Shown here piece after piece: positions 49,136-57,920 of a stretch of 64,000 nucleotides of DNA; positions within the stretch are counted from its first letter, which is position 1, and each line of letters starts with the position of its first letter. The notes beneath the pieces are model-generated. The model worked only from the letters and a program-made list of their open reading frames with translations. It was not told the origin of the DNA and did not search any database. This stretch comes from Streptomyces sp. NBC_01233 (GTDB lineage: Bacteria > Actinomycetota > Actinomycetes > Streptomycetales > Streptomycetaceae). Made by a program: the position numbers and the translations under genes. The stretch covers positions 5,560,501 through 5,624,500 of the forward strand of contig NZ_CP108514.1 of the NCBI RefSeq assembly GCF_035989305.1, in the 5' to 3' direction.

Positions 49136-51838
49136 ATGTCGAAGCCGGAGCACACCGAGTCACCTGCCGGGGCGCCTGCCGGTACGCCTGCGGCGAAGCC
49201 TGACGGTGCGGAGCCGGGGGCTGCGCCTGCGCCTGCGCCTGCGGCGAAGCCTGAGGGTGCGGAGCCGGGGGCTGCGGCTGCGCCGGAGCCCGTGGATGCC
49301 GGGGTGTCTGCGGAGCCTGACGATGCGAAGCCTGCGGCTGCGAAGCCCGGGTTGAGTAAGGGCGAGCGTGTGCCCGTGGCGAAGGCCGGGTTGAGCAAGG
49401 GCGGGCGTGTGCCCGTGGCGAAGGCCGAGCCGGAGGACGCGAAACCGGAGCTGGGCAAGGCCGAGCCCGAGGACGCCCGGCCGGTGGCTGCGAAGCCGGC
49501 GCTGGGCAAGGCCGCGCCTGAGGCCAAGCCCGTGGCCGATGCCGAGCCTGCGGTCAAGGCCGACGCCGACGCCGAGCCTGCGGGCAAGGCCGAGCCGGTG
49601 GCCGACGCCGAGCCTGCGGTCAAGGCCAAGCCGGTGGCCGACGCCGAGCCTGCGGTCAAGGCCAAGGTCAAGGCCAAGCCGGTGGCCGACGCCGAGCCTG
49701 CGGGCAAGGCCAAGCCTGAGGCTGTGCCCGTGGCCAAGGCCGCGCCTGCGGGCAAGCCTGACGTCGCGTCTGCCGCGAAGGCACCTGCGAAGGCGGGCGA
49801 AGGGGTCAATCCCGTCGTCGAGAAGGCCGACGCCATGGCGGCTGCCGTCAAGGCCGCGGCGGCGAAGGCGGCAGCGGAGGGGCAGGACGAGGGGCGGCTG
49901 CTGGCCGGGCGCTACCGGCTGCGGGCCGTGCTCGGCAAGGGCGGCATGGGCACCGTCTGGCGGGCCCAGGACGAGACCCTGGGCCGGACGGTCGCCGTCA
50001 AGGAGCTCCGCTTCAGCACCGGGGTCGACGAGGACGAGAAGCGCCGCCTCATCACCCGTACTCTCCGCGAGGCCAAGGCCATTGCCCGGATCCGCAGCGG
50101 CGGCGCCGTCACCGTCTACGACGTCGTCGACGAGGACGGCCGGCCGTGGATCGTCATGGAGCTCATCGAGGGCCCCTCGCTCGCCGAGTTCGTACGGGAG
50201 AACGGTCCGCTGACCCCCCGTCGCGCCGCCGAGGTCGGCCTCGCCGTGCTCGACGTGCTCCGCGCCGCCCACGGCCAGGGCATCCTGCACCGCGACGTCA
50301 AGCCCTCCAACGTGCTCATCGCCGGCAACGGCCGTGTCGTCCTCACCGACTTCGGCATCGCGCAGGTCGAGGGCGACCCCTCCGTCACCTCCACCGGCAT
50401 GCTCGTCGGCGCCCCCTCCTACATCTCCCCCGAGCGCGCCCGCGGCCAGAAGCCCGGCCCGCCCGCCGACATGTGGTCGCTCGGCGGCCTGCTGTACGCC
50501 TCCGTCGAGGGAGTGCCCCCATACGACAAGGGGTCCGCGCTCGCCACCCTCACCGCGGTGATGACCGAGCCCGTGGACCCGCCGAAGAACGCCGGCCCGC
50601 TGGTCGAGGTCATCTACGGCCTGCTGGTCAAGGACCCCGCGCTGCGGCTCGACGACGCCCGGGCGCGGGCCCTGCTCACCGCCGTGGTCAACGCGCCCGA
50701 GCCCGTGCCGGCCCCGGCGGTCCCGGCCGCCGCCGAGGAGACCCGGCAGATATCCCTCGCGGACGCCAAGGCTGCGGCGGACAAGGCCTCCGCCGAGAAG
50801 ACCGCCGAGAAGACCGCCGAGAAGACCGCCGAGAAGACCGCCGAGAAGGCCACCGAGAAGGCGGCGAAGAAGGAGCGCGAACGCCGTGAGCGCGAGCAGC
50901 GCGAACGCGCCCGCGCCGCACTGAAGTCGGCCCGCAAGGCGGCCACGGCCGCGGCGGCCACGACGGCCGTCTCGGCCGCCGAGCCGCCGAAGGCCAAGCC
51001 GTCCCCCGTCGCGGCGCCGCTCACCGACGTCATGCCGCGCCGCACCATCGCGCTGGCGATAGCCGCCGTGGTCGTGGTCCTGGCCGTGGTCGGCTCGCTG
51101 ATCGCCTACGCCATGAGCGACGACGACAAGGGCGCCAAGAACGAGGGCAAGGGCGGCCAGCCCACCCCGGCCGCCTCCGCCCCGCAGAACTCGGGCGGGG
51201 GCGAGCAGCCTTCTCCGAAGCCCTCGGGGAACACCGGTGACGCGGCCGGCAACGGCAGCGCGGGTACCGGCGCCGGTACCGGTACCACCACGGGTACGGG
51301 CGGCGAGCCCGGCCAGGGCCAGCAGCCCCCGGCCGCCAGCGCGGGACAGGGCGCCACCTCCGGGGGAGCGGGCGGCGCCGTCCCGGCCGGATTCGCCCTG
51401 GTACAGGACTTCGGGTTCCACTTCTCGATGGTGATGCCCGAGGGCTTCAAGCACCTGGAGACGGCCGGCAAGAACTCGGGTGCCATCTACAGCCGGGCCA
51501 AGGACTTCCCGAAGATCCAGGTCGACTACAACGCCAAGCCCGGCGACGACGCGCGCGCCGCCTGGCTCCAGCTCGCCCCCGCCGTGGCCGGCAGCAGCAG
51601 GGCGTACAAGAAGATCCGCATAGACACCGTGGAGTACAAGGGCTACCCGACCGTCGCGGACTGGGAGTTCGAGCGCGAGGAGAACGGCACCACGATCCGG
51701 GTGCTCAACCGCGGGTTCAGGGTGGACGCCACGCACGGCTACGCCATCATGATCAGCTGCGCCGCCGACCAGTGGGACGGCCCCCAGTGCACCCAGATGC
51801 GCAACATCGCCTTCGAGACCTTCCAGCCGCTCGGCTGA
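49136..51838 (+). CDS. Membrane Ser/Thr protein kinase with long repetitive N-terminus
   Basis: 900 residues. Residues 1-250 are an Ala/Pro/Lys/Glu-rich repetitive extension; the PknB-like kinase domain spans about 256-520 with GKGGMGTVW, the Lys in VAVKEL, HRDVKPSN and TDFGIA, all intact. Then AEKT repeats and a basic coiled stretch, one membrane helix (about 636-658) and an extracytoplasmic Gly/Pro linker with a C-terminal domain beginning FHFSMVMPEGF. ATG 49136 behind AGAGGGG. The C-terminal domain is related to those of the next two genes. Confidence 0.9.
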   Translation: MSKPEHTESPAGAPAGTPAAKPDGAEPGAAPAPAPAAKPEGAEPGAAAAPEPVDAGVSAEPDDAKPAAAKPGLSKGERVPVAKAGLSKGGRVPVAKAEPEDAKPELGKAEPEDARPVAAKPALGKAAPEAKPVADAEPAVKADADAEPAGKAEPVADAEPAVKAKPVADAEPAVKAKVKAKPVADAEPAGKAKPEAVPVAKAAPAGKPDVASAAKAPAKAGEGVNPVVEKADAMAAAVKAAAAKAAAEGQDEGRLLAGRYRLRAVLGKGGMGTVWRAQDETLGRTVAVKELRFSTGVDEDEKRRLITRTLREAKAIARIRSGGAVTVYDVVDEDGRPWIVMELIEGPSLAEFVRENGPLTPRRAAEVGLAVLDVLRAAHGQGILHRDVKPSNVLIAGNGRVVLTDFGIAQVEGDPSVTSTGMLVGAPSYISPERARGQKPGPPADMWSLGGLLYASVEGVPPYDKGSALATLTAVMTEPVDPPKNAGPLVEVIYGLLVKDPALRLDDARARALLTAVVNAPEPVPAPAVPAAAEETRQISLADAKAAADKASAEKTAEKTAEKTAEKTAEKATEKAAKKERERREREQRERARAALKSARKAATAAAATTAVSAAEPPKAKPSPVAAPLTDVMPRRTIALAIAAVVVVLAVVGSLIAYAMSDDDKGAKNEGKGGQPTPAASAPQNSGGGEQPSPKPSGNTGDAAGNGSAGTGAGTGTTTGTGGEPGQGQQPPAASAGQGATSGGAGGAVPAGFALVQDFGFHFSMVMPEGFKHLETAGKNSGAIYSRAKDFPKIQVDYNAKPGDDARAAWLQLAPAVAGSSRAYKKIRIDTVEYKGYPTVADWEFEREENGTTIRVLNRGFRVDATHGYAIMISCAADQWDGPQCTQMRNIAFETFQPLG
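49531..49715 (+). repeat. Imperfect tandem repeats encoding PVADAEPA units
   Basis: Within the first kinase gene, about 36-bp units encoding KAKPVADAEPAV-like blocks recur four times with insertions. A second array of 12-bp units (GCCGAGAAGACC, encoding AEKT) runs at 50792-50851. Such arrays tend to vary in copy number between strains. Confidence 0.75.
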
Positions 51839-51915
51839 CCCCGGGACGCGGGCGGCTCCGGCGACGTATCGTGTCAGCGGGGCCATGGGGGGCCCACGCA
51901 CTCGGGGGAGGCGAT

Positions 51916-54411
51916 GTGGAGGAGTACGCGGGCCGGATCCTGGCCGGCCGTTACCGTCTGCCGCTGCCCCCGTCCGACGCGTACGAGCTGGTCGAGACCC
52001 GGGCCTTCGACACGCGCACCGGGCAGGAAGTCCTGGTCCGGCAGGTGCCGTTACCGGAGGTCGTGGACGCCGAGCTGATGGACGGGCAGCGGCCCGTCCC
52101 GGCGGCGGCGCGCCGCTCGCCCGCGGACCTGCCGGCCGTGCGGCGCGCGATCGAGGCGGCGCAGGCGGCGGCCTCGATTCCGGACCATCCCCGGCTGGAC
52201 CAGGTCTTCGACGTCTTCGCCGAGGGCGAGTCGCTGTGGATAGTGAGCGAACTGGTCCCGGCCCGGCCGCTGGCCGCCCTGATAGCCGATGAACCGCTCA
52301 GCCCCTACAGGGCGGCTGAGGTGGCGTCGGACGTGCTGACCGCGCTGCGCGTGCTGCACGCACACGGCTGGACGCACCGGAACATCACCGTCCGGACCGT
52401 GCTGGTGTGCGATGACGGCCGGGTCGTGCTGACGGGCCTGGCGGCCGGAGCGGCGGAAGAGGCCCTGTGCGGCTACGACCCCGTACCGAACTCCGCCGAT
52501 CCCGACGGCGCGGGTGGCTGGGGAACGGCTCCCGCCCCGACCCCGCGGCCCGCCACTGCCCCGACTCCGGGGCCGGGCACGGTCCCGACGGCCGCCCCCG
52601 CCCCCGAACCCGCCCCGGAGAACTCCGCCGGGTACGCCCCGCTCGTGGCTCCCGGGTACGACACCGGGCCCCGGTACACCGATCACATCACCCCGGGCCG
52701 TCCCCAGGACCGGACCGACCTCCAGGCCGCCGCGCGGGCCGGGGCCATCGCCGCCTACCGGGCCGGGGCACGGGCAGCCGCCGCCAAGGTCGGCGAGCAG
52801 CGCCAGAGCGGTCCCATCGTCGTGCCGGAGCAGAGGCCGCAGGGGTCGACCCTCCCGCAGGGGTACTCGTACCCGTACGGCGGCCCGGAGGGCTCCTCCG
52901 CTCCCTGGCACGGCGCGACCCCCCGCAACCGCCCGGCGCTGCCCGCCTCGCAGGAGCCGGACCCGCAGGAACCGCCGGAGCCGGACGACCGGCAGGCCCC
53001 GGCGGAGCAGGAGCCCCGGCCGGCGGCAGAGCCCGCGCCCGCCCCGGCGGCGTGGAGCCGGGCCGAACCCCCGGCGGCGCCCGCGCTGCCCGCCCGGCTC
53101 GCCCTGCCCCAGGGCTACCGCCAGGCCGAGGCCCCGGACCGGCCGGCCCCGGCGCCGGCCGCCGCCGACGGGCCACGGCCTGCCGTGGCCGGACCCGCCC
53201 CCGCCGCGGGCGCCCCGGCCGGGCCCCGGACCGGGCTGGACGCCGAGCGGGCGCGCCAGACGCGTATGGCCGTCGTCGGCGCGGTCACCGAGCGGTGGGC
53301 TCCCGAGCAGGCCGGCCCCGTCCTCGGGCACTGGCAGCTGGCGCCCCCCGTCGGGCCCGCCACCGATCTGTGGGCGCTCGGCGCGCTGCTGTACCGCGCG
53401 GTGCAGGGGCACGCCCCGTACCCCGAGGACAGCGTCGCCGAGCTCGTCGAGCTGGTCTGCGCCGAACCGCCCGCCTTCGCGGAGGAGTGCGGGGCGCTCC
53501 GCCCGGTCGTGGAGTCGCTGCTGCGTCAGGACCCGACCGAGCGGCCCGACTTCGAGGAGCTCCGCGGCTGGCTGCGTTCGCTCGTACGGTCGGCCCCCGA
53601 GCCGGAAGCCGGCTTCGGGGTGCTTCCCATGCCGGAGGCGGATCCCGCGCGCCTGCCCGTCGTACGCCGCCGCGGCGAGGTCCACGGGCGGCACCGGAAT
53701 CCCGCGGCCCCCCGAAAGCCGCGCGCCCTCGGCCGGACCCTGCTCGTCGGCGTCCTGCTCCTGCTGGCCGGGACGGTGGCGTACGCGATGCTGTTCATGC
53801 CCCGGTCCGGTGCTCCGGAGCAACAGGGCGACGCCCGGGGGAGCAGCGCGCAGCCGCAGTCGAAGCCGAGCCCTTCGCAGGTTCCCACCGGCACGCCCGA
53901 GTCCAGGCCCGCGCCGCAGACGACCGCGCCCGCCGGGTCACCGGCCGCCCCCGCTTCCGCCCCGCCCGGCTACACCATCCAGCAGGACCCCGAGCACTTC
54001 GAGATCGCCGTGCCCAACGGCTGGGAGCGGCGCGGGATCAACGAGGCCGGCCAGGTGCGGTACACGGACGGGGCGTTCGTACTGACCGTGGTCCCCGGCC
54101 GGGACAAGGTCCAGGGCAACCCGGACCCGGCGGCGTACCAGAAGGACAAGGAGCCGGAGCTGACCCCGTACCGCACCTCCACCTGGTCGACCGTCGGGGA
54201 CGTCAAGACCACGAAGGTGGGCCAGCAGCTGCAGGCCACGGGCCGCTACACGTGGATCGACGGGACCGGTCGCAACGTCTACGCCCGCAATTTCGTCGTC
54301 GCGCTGGGCGGCAGCTACCACGTCGTCCTGGTCACGGGCCCGGAGGACGAGCAGTCCAAGGTCACCGAGGACTTCGAGAAAGCCACGGCGAGTTACAAGT
54401 CGGGCGGTTGA
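51916..54411 (+). CDS. Membrane pseudokinase receptor (degenerate Ser/Thr kinase)
   Basis: 831 residues. GTG start behind GGGGGAGG. The kinase-like fold begins AGRYRLPLP but lacks the Gly-rich loop; the VAVK position reads VLVRQV; HRD is HRN (HRNITVRTVL); DFG is replaced by TGLA. A Pro/Ala-rich insertion of about 255 residues (190-445) splits the domain before the C-lobe segment PATDLWALGALLYRAV. One membrane helix (about 609-629) and an extracytoplasmic domain (HFEIAVPNGWERRG) follow. Predicted catalytically dead; probably a regulator or scaffold. Confidence 0.85.
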   Translation: MEEYAGRILAGRYRLPLPPSDAYELVETRAFDTRTGQEVLVRQVPLPEVVDAELMDGQRPVPAAARRSPADLPAVRRAIEAAQAAASIPDHPRLDQVFDVFAEGESLWIVSELVPARPLAALIADEPLSPYRAAEVASDVLTALRVLHAHGWTHRNITVRTVLVCDDGRVVLTGLAAGAAEEALCGYDPVPNSADPDGAGGWGTAPAPTPRPATAPTPGPGTVPTAAPAPEPAPENSAGYAPLVAPGYDTGPRYTDHITPGRPQDRTDLQAAARAGAIAAYRAGARAAAAKVGEQRQSGPIVVPEQRPQGSTLPQGYSYPYGGPEGSSAPWHGATPRNRPALPASQEPDPQEPPEPDDRQAPAEQEPRPAAEPAPAPAAWSRAEPPAAPALPARLALPQGYRQAEAPDRPAPAPAAADGPRPAVAGPAPAAGAPAGPRTGLDAERARQTRMAVVGAVTERWAPEQAGPVLGHWQLAPPVGPATDLWALGALLYRAVQGHAPYPEDSVAELVELVCAEPPAFAEECGALRPVVESLLRQDPTERPDFEELRGWLRSLVRSAPEPEAGFGVLPMPEADPARLPVVRRRGEVHGRHRNPAAPRKPRALGRTLLVGVLLLLAGTVAYAMLFMPRSGAPEQQGDARGSSAQPQSKPSPSQVPTGTPESRPAPQTTAPAGSPAAPASAPPGYTIQQDPEHFEIAVPNGWERRGINEAGQVRYTDGAFVLTVVPGRDKVQGNPDPAAYQKDKEPELTPYRTSTWSTVGDVKTTKVGQQLQATGRYTWIDGTGRNVYARNFVVALGGSYHVVLVTGPEDEQSKVTEDFEKATASYKSGG

Positions 54412-54536
54412 GCGGATACTGACGACGGATCAGTACGGCGATTGCGTCACAGTGCCGTCTTTCGGCGGCCGGGCGGTTCCGGCAGCCCCCGTGGGCTCCG
54501 TAATCTGGCCTGAAGTGCAGAGAGCGGCGGGATTTC

Positions 54537-56189
54537 GTGGAACAGCAGACAGGTGGGGGCGCCGTGCTGGCGGGCCGGTACAGGCTCGTCGAGCCGATCG
54601 GCCGCGGCGGCATGGGCAAGGTGTGGCGCGCGCATGACGAGCTGCTCCACAGGACCGTCGCGGTCAAGGAACTGACGGCGGGTCTGTACGTCTCCCAGGC
54701 CGACCGGGACGTCATGCACGCCCGGACGCAGAAGGAGGCGCGGGCCGCGGCGCGGATCCAGCATCCGGCGGTGGTGACCGTGCACGACGTGCTGGAGCAC
54801 GACGACCGGCCGTGGATCGTCATGGAGTACATCGACGGCCCGTCCCTCGCGGACGCGGCCAAGGCGGCCGGGCGGATCGAGCCCCGCGAGGCGGCCCGGA
54901 TCGGGCTGCACGTGCTGGGCGCGCTGCGCGCCGCGCACGCGGTCGGCGTACTGCACCGGGACGTGAAGCCGGGCAACGTGCTGCTGGCCAAGGACGGCCG
55001 CGTGCTGCTCACGGACTTCGGGATCGCCGCGATCGAGGGCGACTCCTCGATCACGCGGACCGGCGAGATCGTCGGCTCCATCGACTACCTGGCTCCCGAG
55101 CGGGTCACCGGCGGGATCCCCGACCCGTCCTCGGACCTGTGGTCGCTGGGCGCCACCCTCTACACGGCGGTGGAGGCCCGCTCGCCGTTCCGCCGTACGT
55201 CGCCCATCTCCAGCCTGCAGGCCGTGGTGAACGACGAGCCGCCGGCGCTGCGCCAGGCCGGGGCCCTGGGGCCGGTCATCACGGCCCTGCTGCGCAAGGA
55301 TCCGGTGGAGCGTCCCTCGGCCGTGGAGGCCGAGCGGATGCTGCTGGAGGCGATGGAGGGCCGGGAGCCGAAGGCGGCGCAGGCGTACGTGCCGACGCGC
55401 TCGGTGACCCAGGACGAACTGGCCCCGGCGCAGGAACCTTCCGCCGAGCCGGCTGCGCCGGCGGAGCGCGCACAGACGGCCGCTCAGGCGGTCGCACAGA
55501 CGACCTCGCAGACGGCCCCGCTGCCGGAACCCGCCCAGACCGCGCCGGTACCCGCCCCCGCGGCCCCGGCGAACGGCTGGCTCAAGCGGGCCGCGGGCAT
55601 CGCCCTGGTGGCGGCGCTGCTCGGCGGCGGCGGTGTGTTCGGGGCGCTCAAGTACACCGGTGACTGGGGGAGCGACGGCGCGGACAAGAACGTCAGCGCC
55701 CCCGACGCGAACCCCGAGGGGGCCGTCCCGCCGGCCGGCTGGACCAAGGTCACCGACCCCATCGGCGGCTTCACCCTGTTCGTCCCGGACGGCTGGACGC
55801 GCCAGGCGAACGGCGACCAGATCGACTACACCCCGGACAACGGAAAGCACTTCATCCGGATCGCCGCCGACTCCACCCCGGACTACAAGGACCCGTACGC
55901 GCACCTGCTCGACCTGGAGCAGCAGGTGCAGAAGCGGACGGACTACAAGAAGCAGTGGCTGAGCCAGAACACCTTCCGGGACAGCACCCGGGCCGCTCTC
56001 TGGGACTTCAGCTGGACGGAGAAGCAGAACCACCCCGGTCCGCGCCGGGCCAAGGAGCAGATGTACATCGACCCGGACGGCACGGAGTACGCCATCTACA
56101 TGTCGAGCCCGGCCGCCGACTGGGCCACGACCCAGCAGCAGTTCGACATCGTGCTCAGCGGCTGGGAGCCGCCCGCCAGGAAGCCCTGA
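54537..56189 (+). CDS. Membrane Ser/Thr protein kinase
   Basis: 550 residues. Kinase domain at about 11-270 with GRGGMGKVW, Lys in VAVKEL, HRDVKPGN, TDFGIA and APE; intact. Ala/Gln/Thr linker, one membrane helix near 350-372, then an extracytoplasmic domain starting FTLFVPDGW, related to those of the two preceding genes. GTG start behind GGCGGGA. Third member of the kinase cluster. Confidence 0.92.
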   Translation: MEQQTGGGAVLAGRYRLVEPIGRGGMGKVWRAHDELLHRTVAVKELTAGLYVSQADRDVMHARTQKEARAAARIQHPAVVTVHDVLEHDDRPWIVMEYIDGPSLADAAKAAGRIEPREAARIGLHVLGALRAAHAVGVLHRDVKPGNVLLAKDGRVLLTDFGIAAIEGDSSITRTGEIVGSIDYLAPERVTGGIPDPSSDLWSLGATLYTAVEARSPFRRTSPISSLQAVVNDEPPALRQAGALGPVITALLRKDPVERPSAVEAERMLLEAMEGREPKAAQAYVPTRSVTQDELAPAQEPSAEPAAPAERAQTAAQAVAQTTSQTAPLPEPAQTAPVPAPAAPANGWLKRAAGIALVAALLGGGGVFGALKYTGDWGSDGADKNVSAPDANPEGAVPPAGWTKVTDPIGGFTLFVPDGWTRQANGDQIDYTPDNGKHFIRIAADSTPDYKDPYAHLLDLEQQVQKRTDYKKQWLSQNTFRDSTRAALWDFSWTEKQNHPGPRRAKEQMYIDPDGTEYAIYMSSPAADWATTQQQFDIVLSGWEPPARKP

Positions 56190-56282
56190 TTCCGGCATCC
56201 TGCCAGCGATCACTGGCGGAAATGACAAAATCCGGTTACCGGCGGGTACCCAAAGGCTGTCCGGCGCAATACGCTCACCGGC

Positions 56283-57911
56283 ATGACGGACTCGCAGGCC
56301 CCGGCCCCCCTCCGCACCGCACCGGCACCCACCAACCCGGTCGCCCCCGCCCCGGCCGGTGCCCGCACCGCCGCCGATGTGGTGACCCCCGACCTGGTCG
56401 CCCGGCTGACCCGCGGAGTGCTCGGCTCCGGGCGCACCGCCAACCACACCCCCTTCACCGGGGACCGGCTGGCGGAGCTCCCCGAGGCCACCCCCGAGGA
56501 CGTGGCCGAGGCCTTCGACCGGGCCCGCGCCGCCCAGCCCGCCTGGGCGGCCGTCCCCGTCGCCAAGCGGGCGGCCGTGCTCCTGCGCTTCCACGACCTG
56601 GTCCTGGACCGGCAGGCCGAGGTCCTCGACCTGATCCAGCTGGAGACCGGCAAGGCCCGCCTGCACGCCCACGAGGAGGTCCAGGCGGTCGCCGTCGCCG
56701 CCCGCCACTACGGCCGCAAGGCCCCCTCGTACCTGCGTCCCAAGGGCCACACGGGCGCCATGCCCACCCTCACCAAGGTCACCGAGCTGCGCCAGCCGCG
56801 CGGGGTCGTCGGCCAGATCGCCCCCTGGAACTACCCCCTGGAGCTGTCGGTCGGCGACGCCCTGCCCGCCTTCGTGGCGGGCAACGCGCTCGTCATGAAG
56901 CCCGACACCGAGACCGCCCTGACCGCCCTGTGGGCGCGCGACCTGCTGATCGAGGCCGGGCTCCCCGCCGAGGTCTTCCAGATCGTCCTCGGCGAGGGGC
57001 CGGTCGTCGGCCCCGAGGTGGTCCGCCGCGCCGACTACGTCTCCTTCACCGGCTCCACCCGCACCGGCCGCGAGGTCGCCCGGGGCGCGGCCGACCGGCT
57101 CGTCGGGGTCTCCCTCGAACTCGGCGGCAAGAACGCCATGCTCGTTCTGCACGACGCCGACGTGGAGAAGGCCGCCGCGGGCGCCGTCCGCGCCTGCTTC
57201 TCCTCCGCGGGCCAGCTGTGCATCTCCATCGAGCGGCTCTACGTCCACGCCTCGATCGCCGACGCGTTCGTCGAGCGCTTCGCCGCCCGCACCAAGGCCA
57301 TGCGGCTCGGCAGCTCGCTGGCCTACGGCGCCGACATGGGCTCCCTGGTCGGCGAACGCCAGCTGGAGACCGTACAGCGGCACGTGGACGAAGCCGTCGC
57401 CAAGGGCGCCACCCTCGTCGCCGGCGGCACCGCCCGCCCCGACATCGGCCCGCTCTTCTACGAGCCCACCATCCTCGACGGCGTCGAGACGCCCATGGCG
57501 GTGTGCGGCGAGGAGACCTTCGGCCCGGTCGTCTCCGTCTACCGCTTCACCGACGAGGACCAGGCCATCGCGGAGGCCAACGCCACCGCCTACGGCCTGA
57601 ACTCCAGCGTCTGGACCAAGGACGCCCGCCGCGGCCACTCCGTCGCGGCCCGCCTGCGCACCGGCACCGTCAACATCAACGAGGGCTACGCCCCCGCCTA
57701 CGGCAGCGCCCAGGCGCCCATGGGCGGCATGAAGGACTCCGGCCTCGGCCGCCGCCACGGCTCCGAGGGCATCCTCAAGTACACCGAGGCCCAGACCGTC
57801 GCCCACCAGCGGCTGCTCCCGATGGCGCCCTCGCTGGGCATGGACGACGAGAAGTACGCGGCGTTCATGACCCGCAGCCTCAAGATCATGAAGGCCCTCC
57901 GACTGCGCTAA
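56283..57911 (+). CDS. gabD2: Succinate-semialdehyde dehydrogenase, GabD2-like
   Basis: 542 residues. Aldehyde dehydrogenase with PWNYPLELS, SFTGSTRTGREVA, catalytic Glu in LELGGKN, catalytic Cys in SSAGQLCIS and SAPMGG-type GSAQAPMGGMKDSG. These blocks match mycobacterial GabD2 as I recall it. An Ala/Pro-rich N-terminal extension of about 35 residues is present. TACGCT (56270-56275) is 7 nt before the ATG (leaderless layout). 9 nt upstream of the GMC gene. Confidence 0.88.
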   Translation: MTDSQAPAPLRTAPAPTNPVAPAPAGARTAADVVTPDLVARLTRGVLGSGRTANHTPFTGDRLAELPEATPEDVAEAFDRARAAQPAWAAVPVAKRAAVLLRFHDLVLDRQAEVLDLIQLETGKARLHAHEEVQAVAVAARHYGRKAPSYLRPKGHTGAMPTLTKVTELRQPRGVVGQIAPWNYPLELSVGDALPAFVAGNALVMKPDTETALTALWARDLLIEAGLPAEVFQIVLGEGPVVGPEVVRRADYVSFTGSTRTGREVARGAADRLVGVSLELGGKNAMLVLHDADVEKAAAGAVRACFSSAGQLCISIERLYVHASIADAFVERFAARTKAMRLGSSLAYGADMGSLVGERQLETVQRHVDEAVAKGATLVAGGTARPDIGPLFYEPTILDGVETPMAVCGEETFGPVVSVYRFTDEDQAIAEANATAYGLNSSVWTKDARRGHSVAARLRTGTVNINEGYAPAYGSAQAPMGGMKDSGLGRRHGSEGILKYTEAQTVAHQRLLPMAPSLGMDDEKYAAFMTRSLKIMKALRLR

Positions 57912-57920
57912 GGGGTATCC

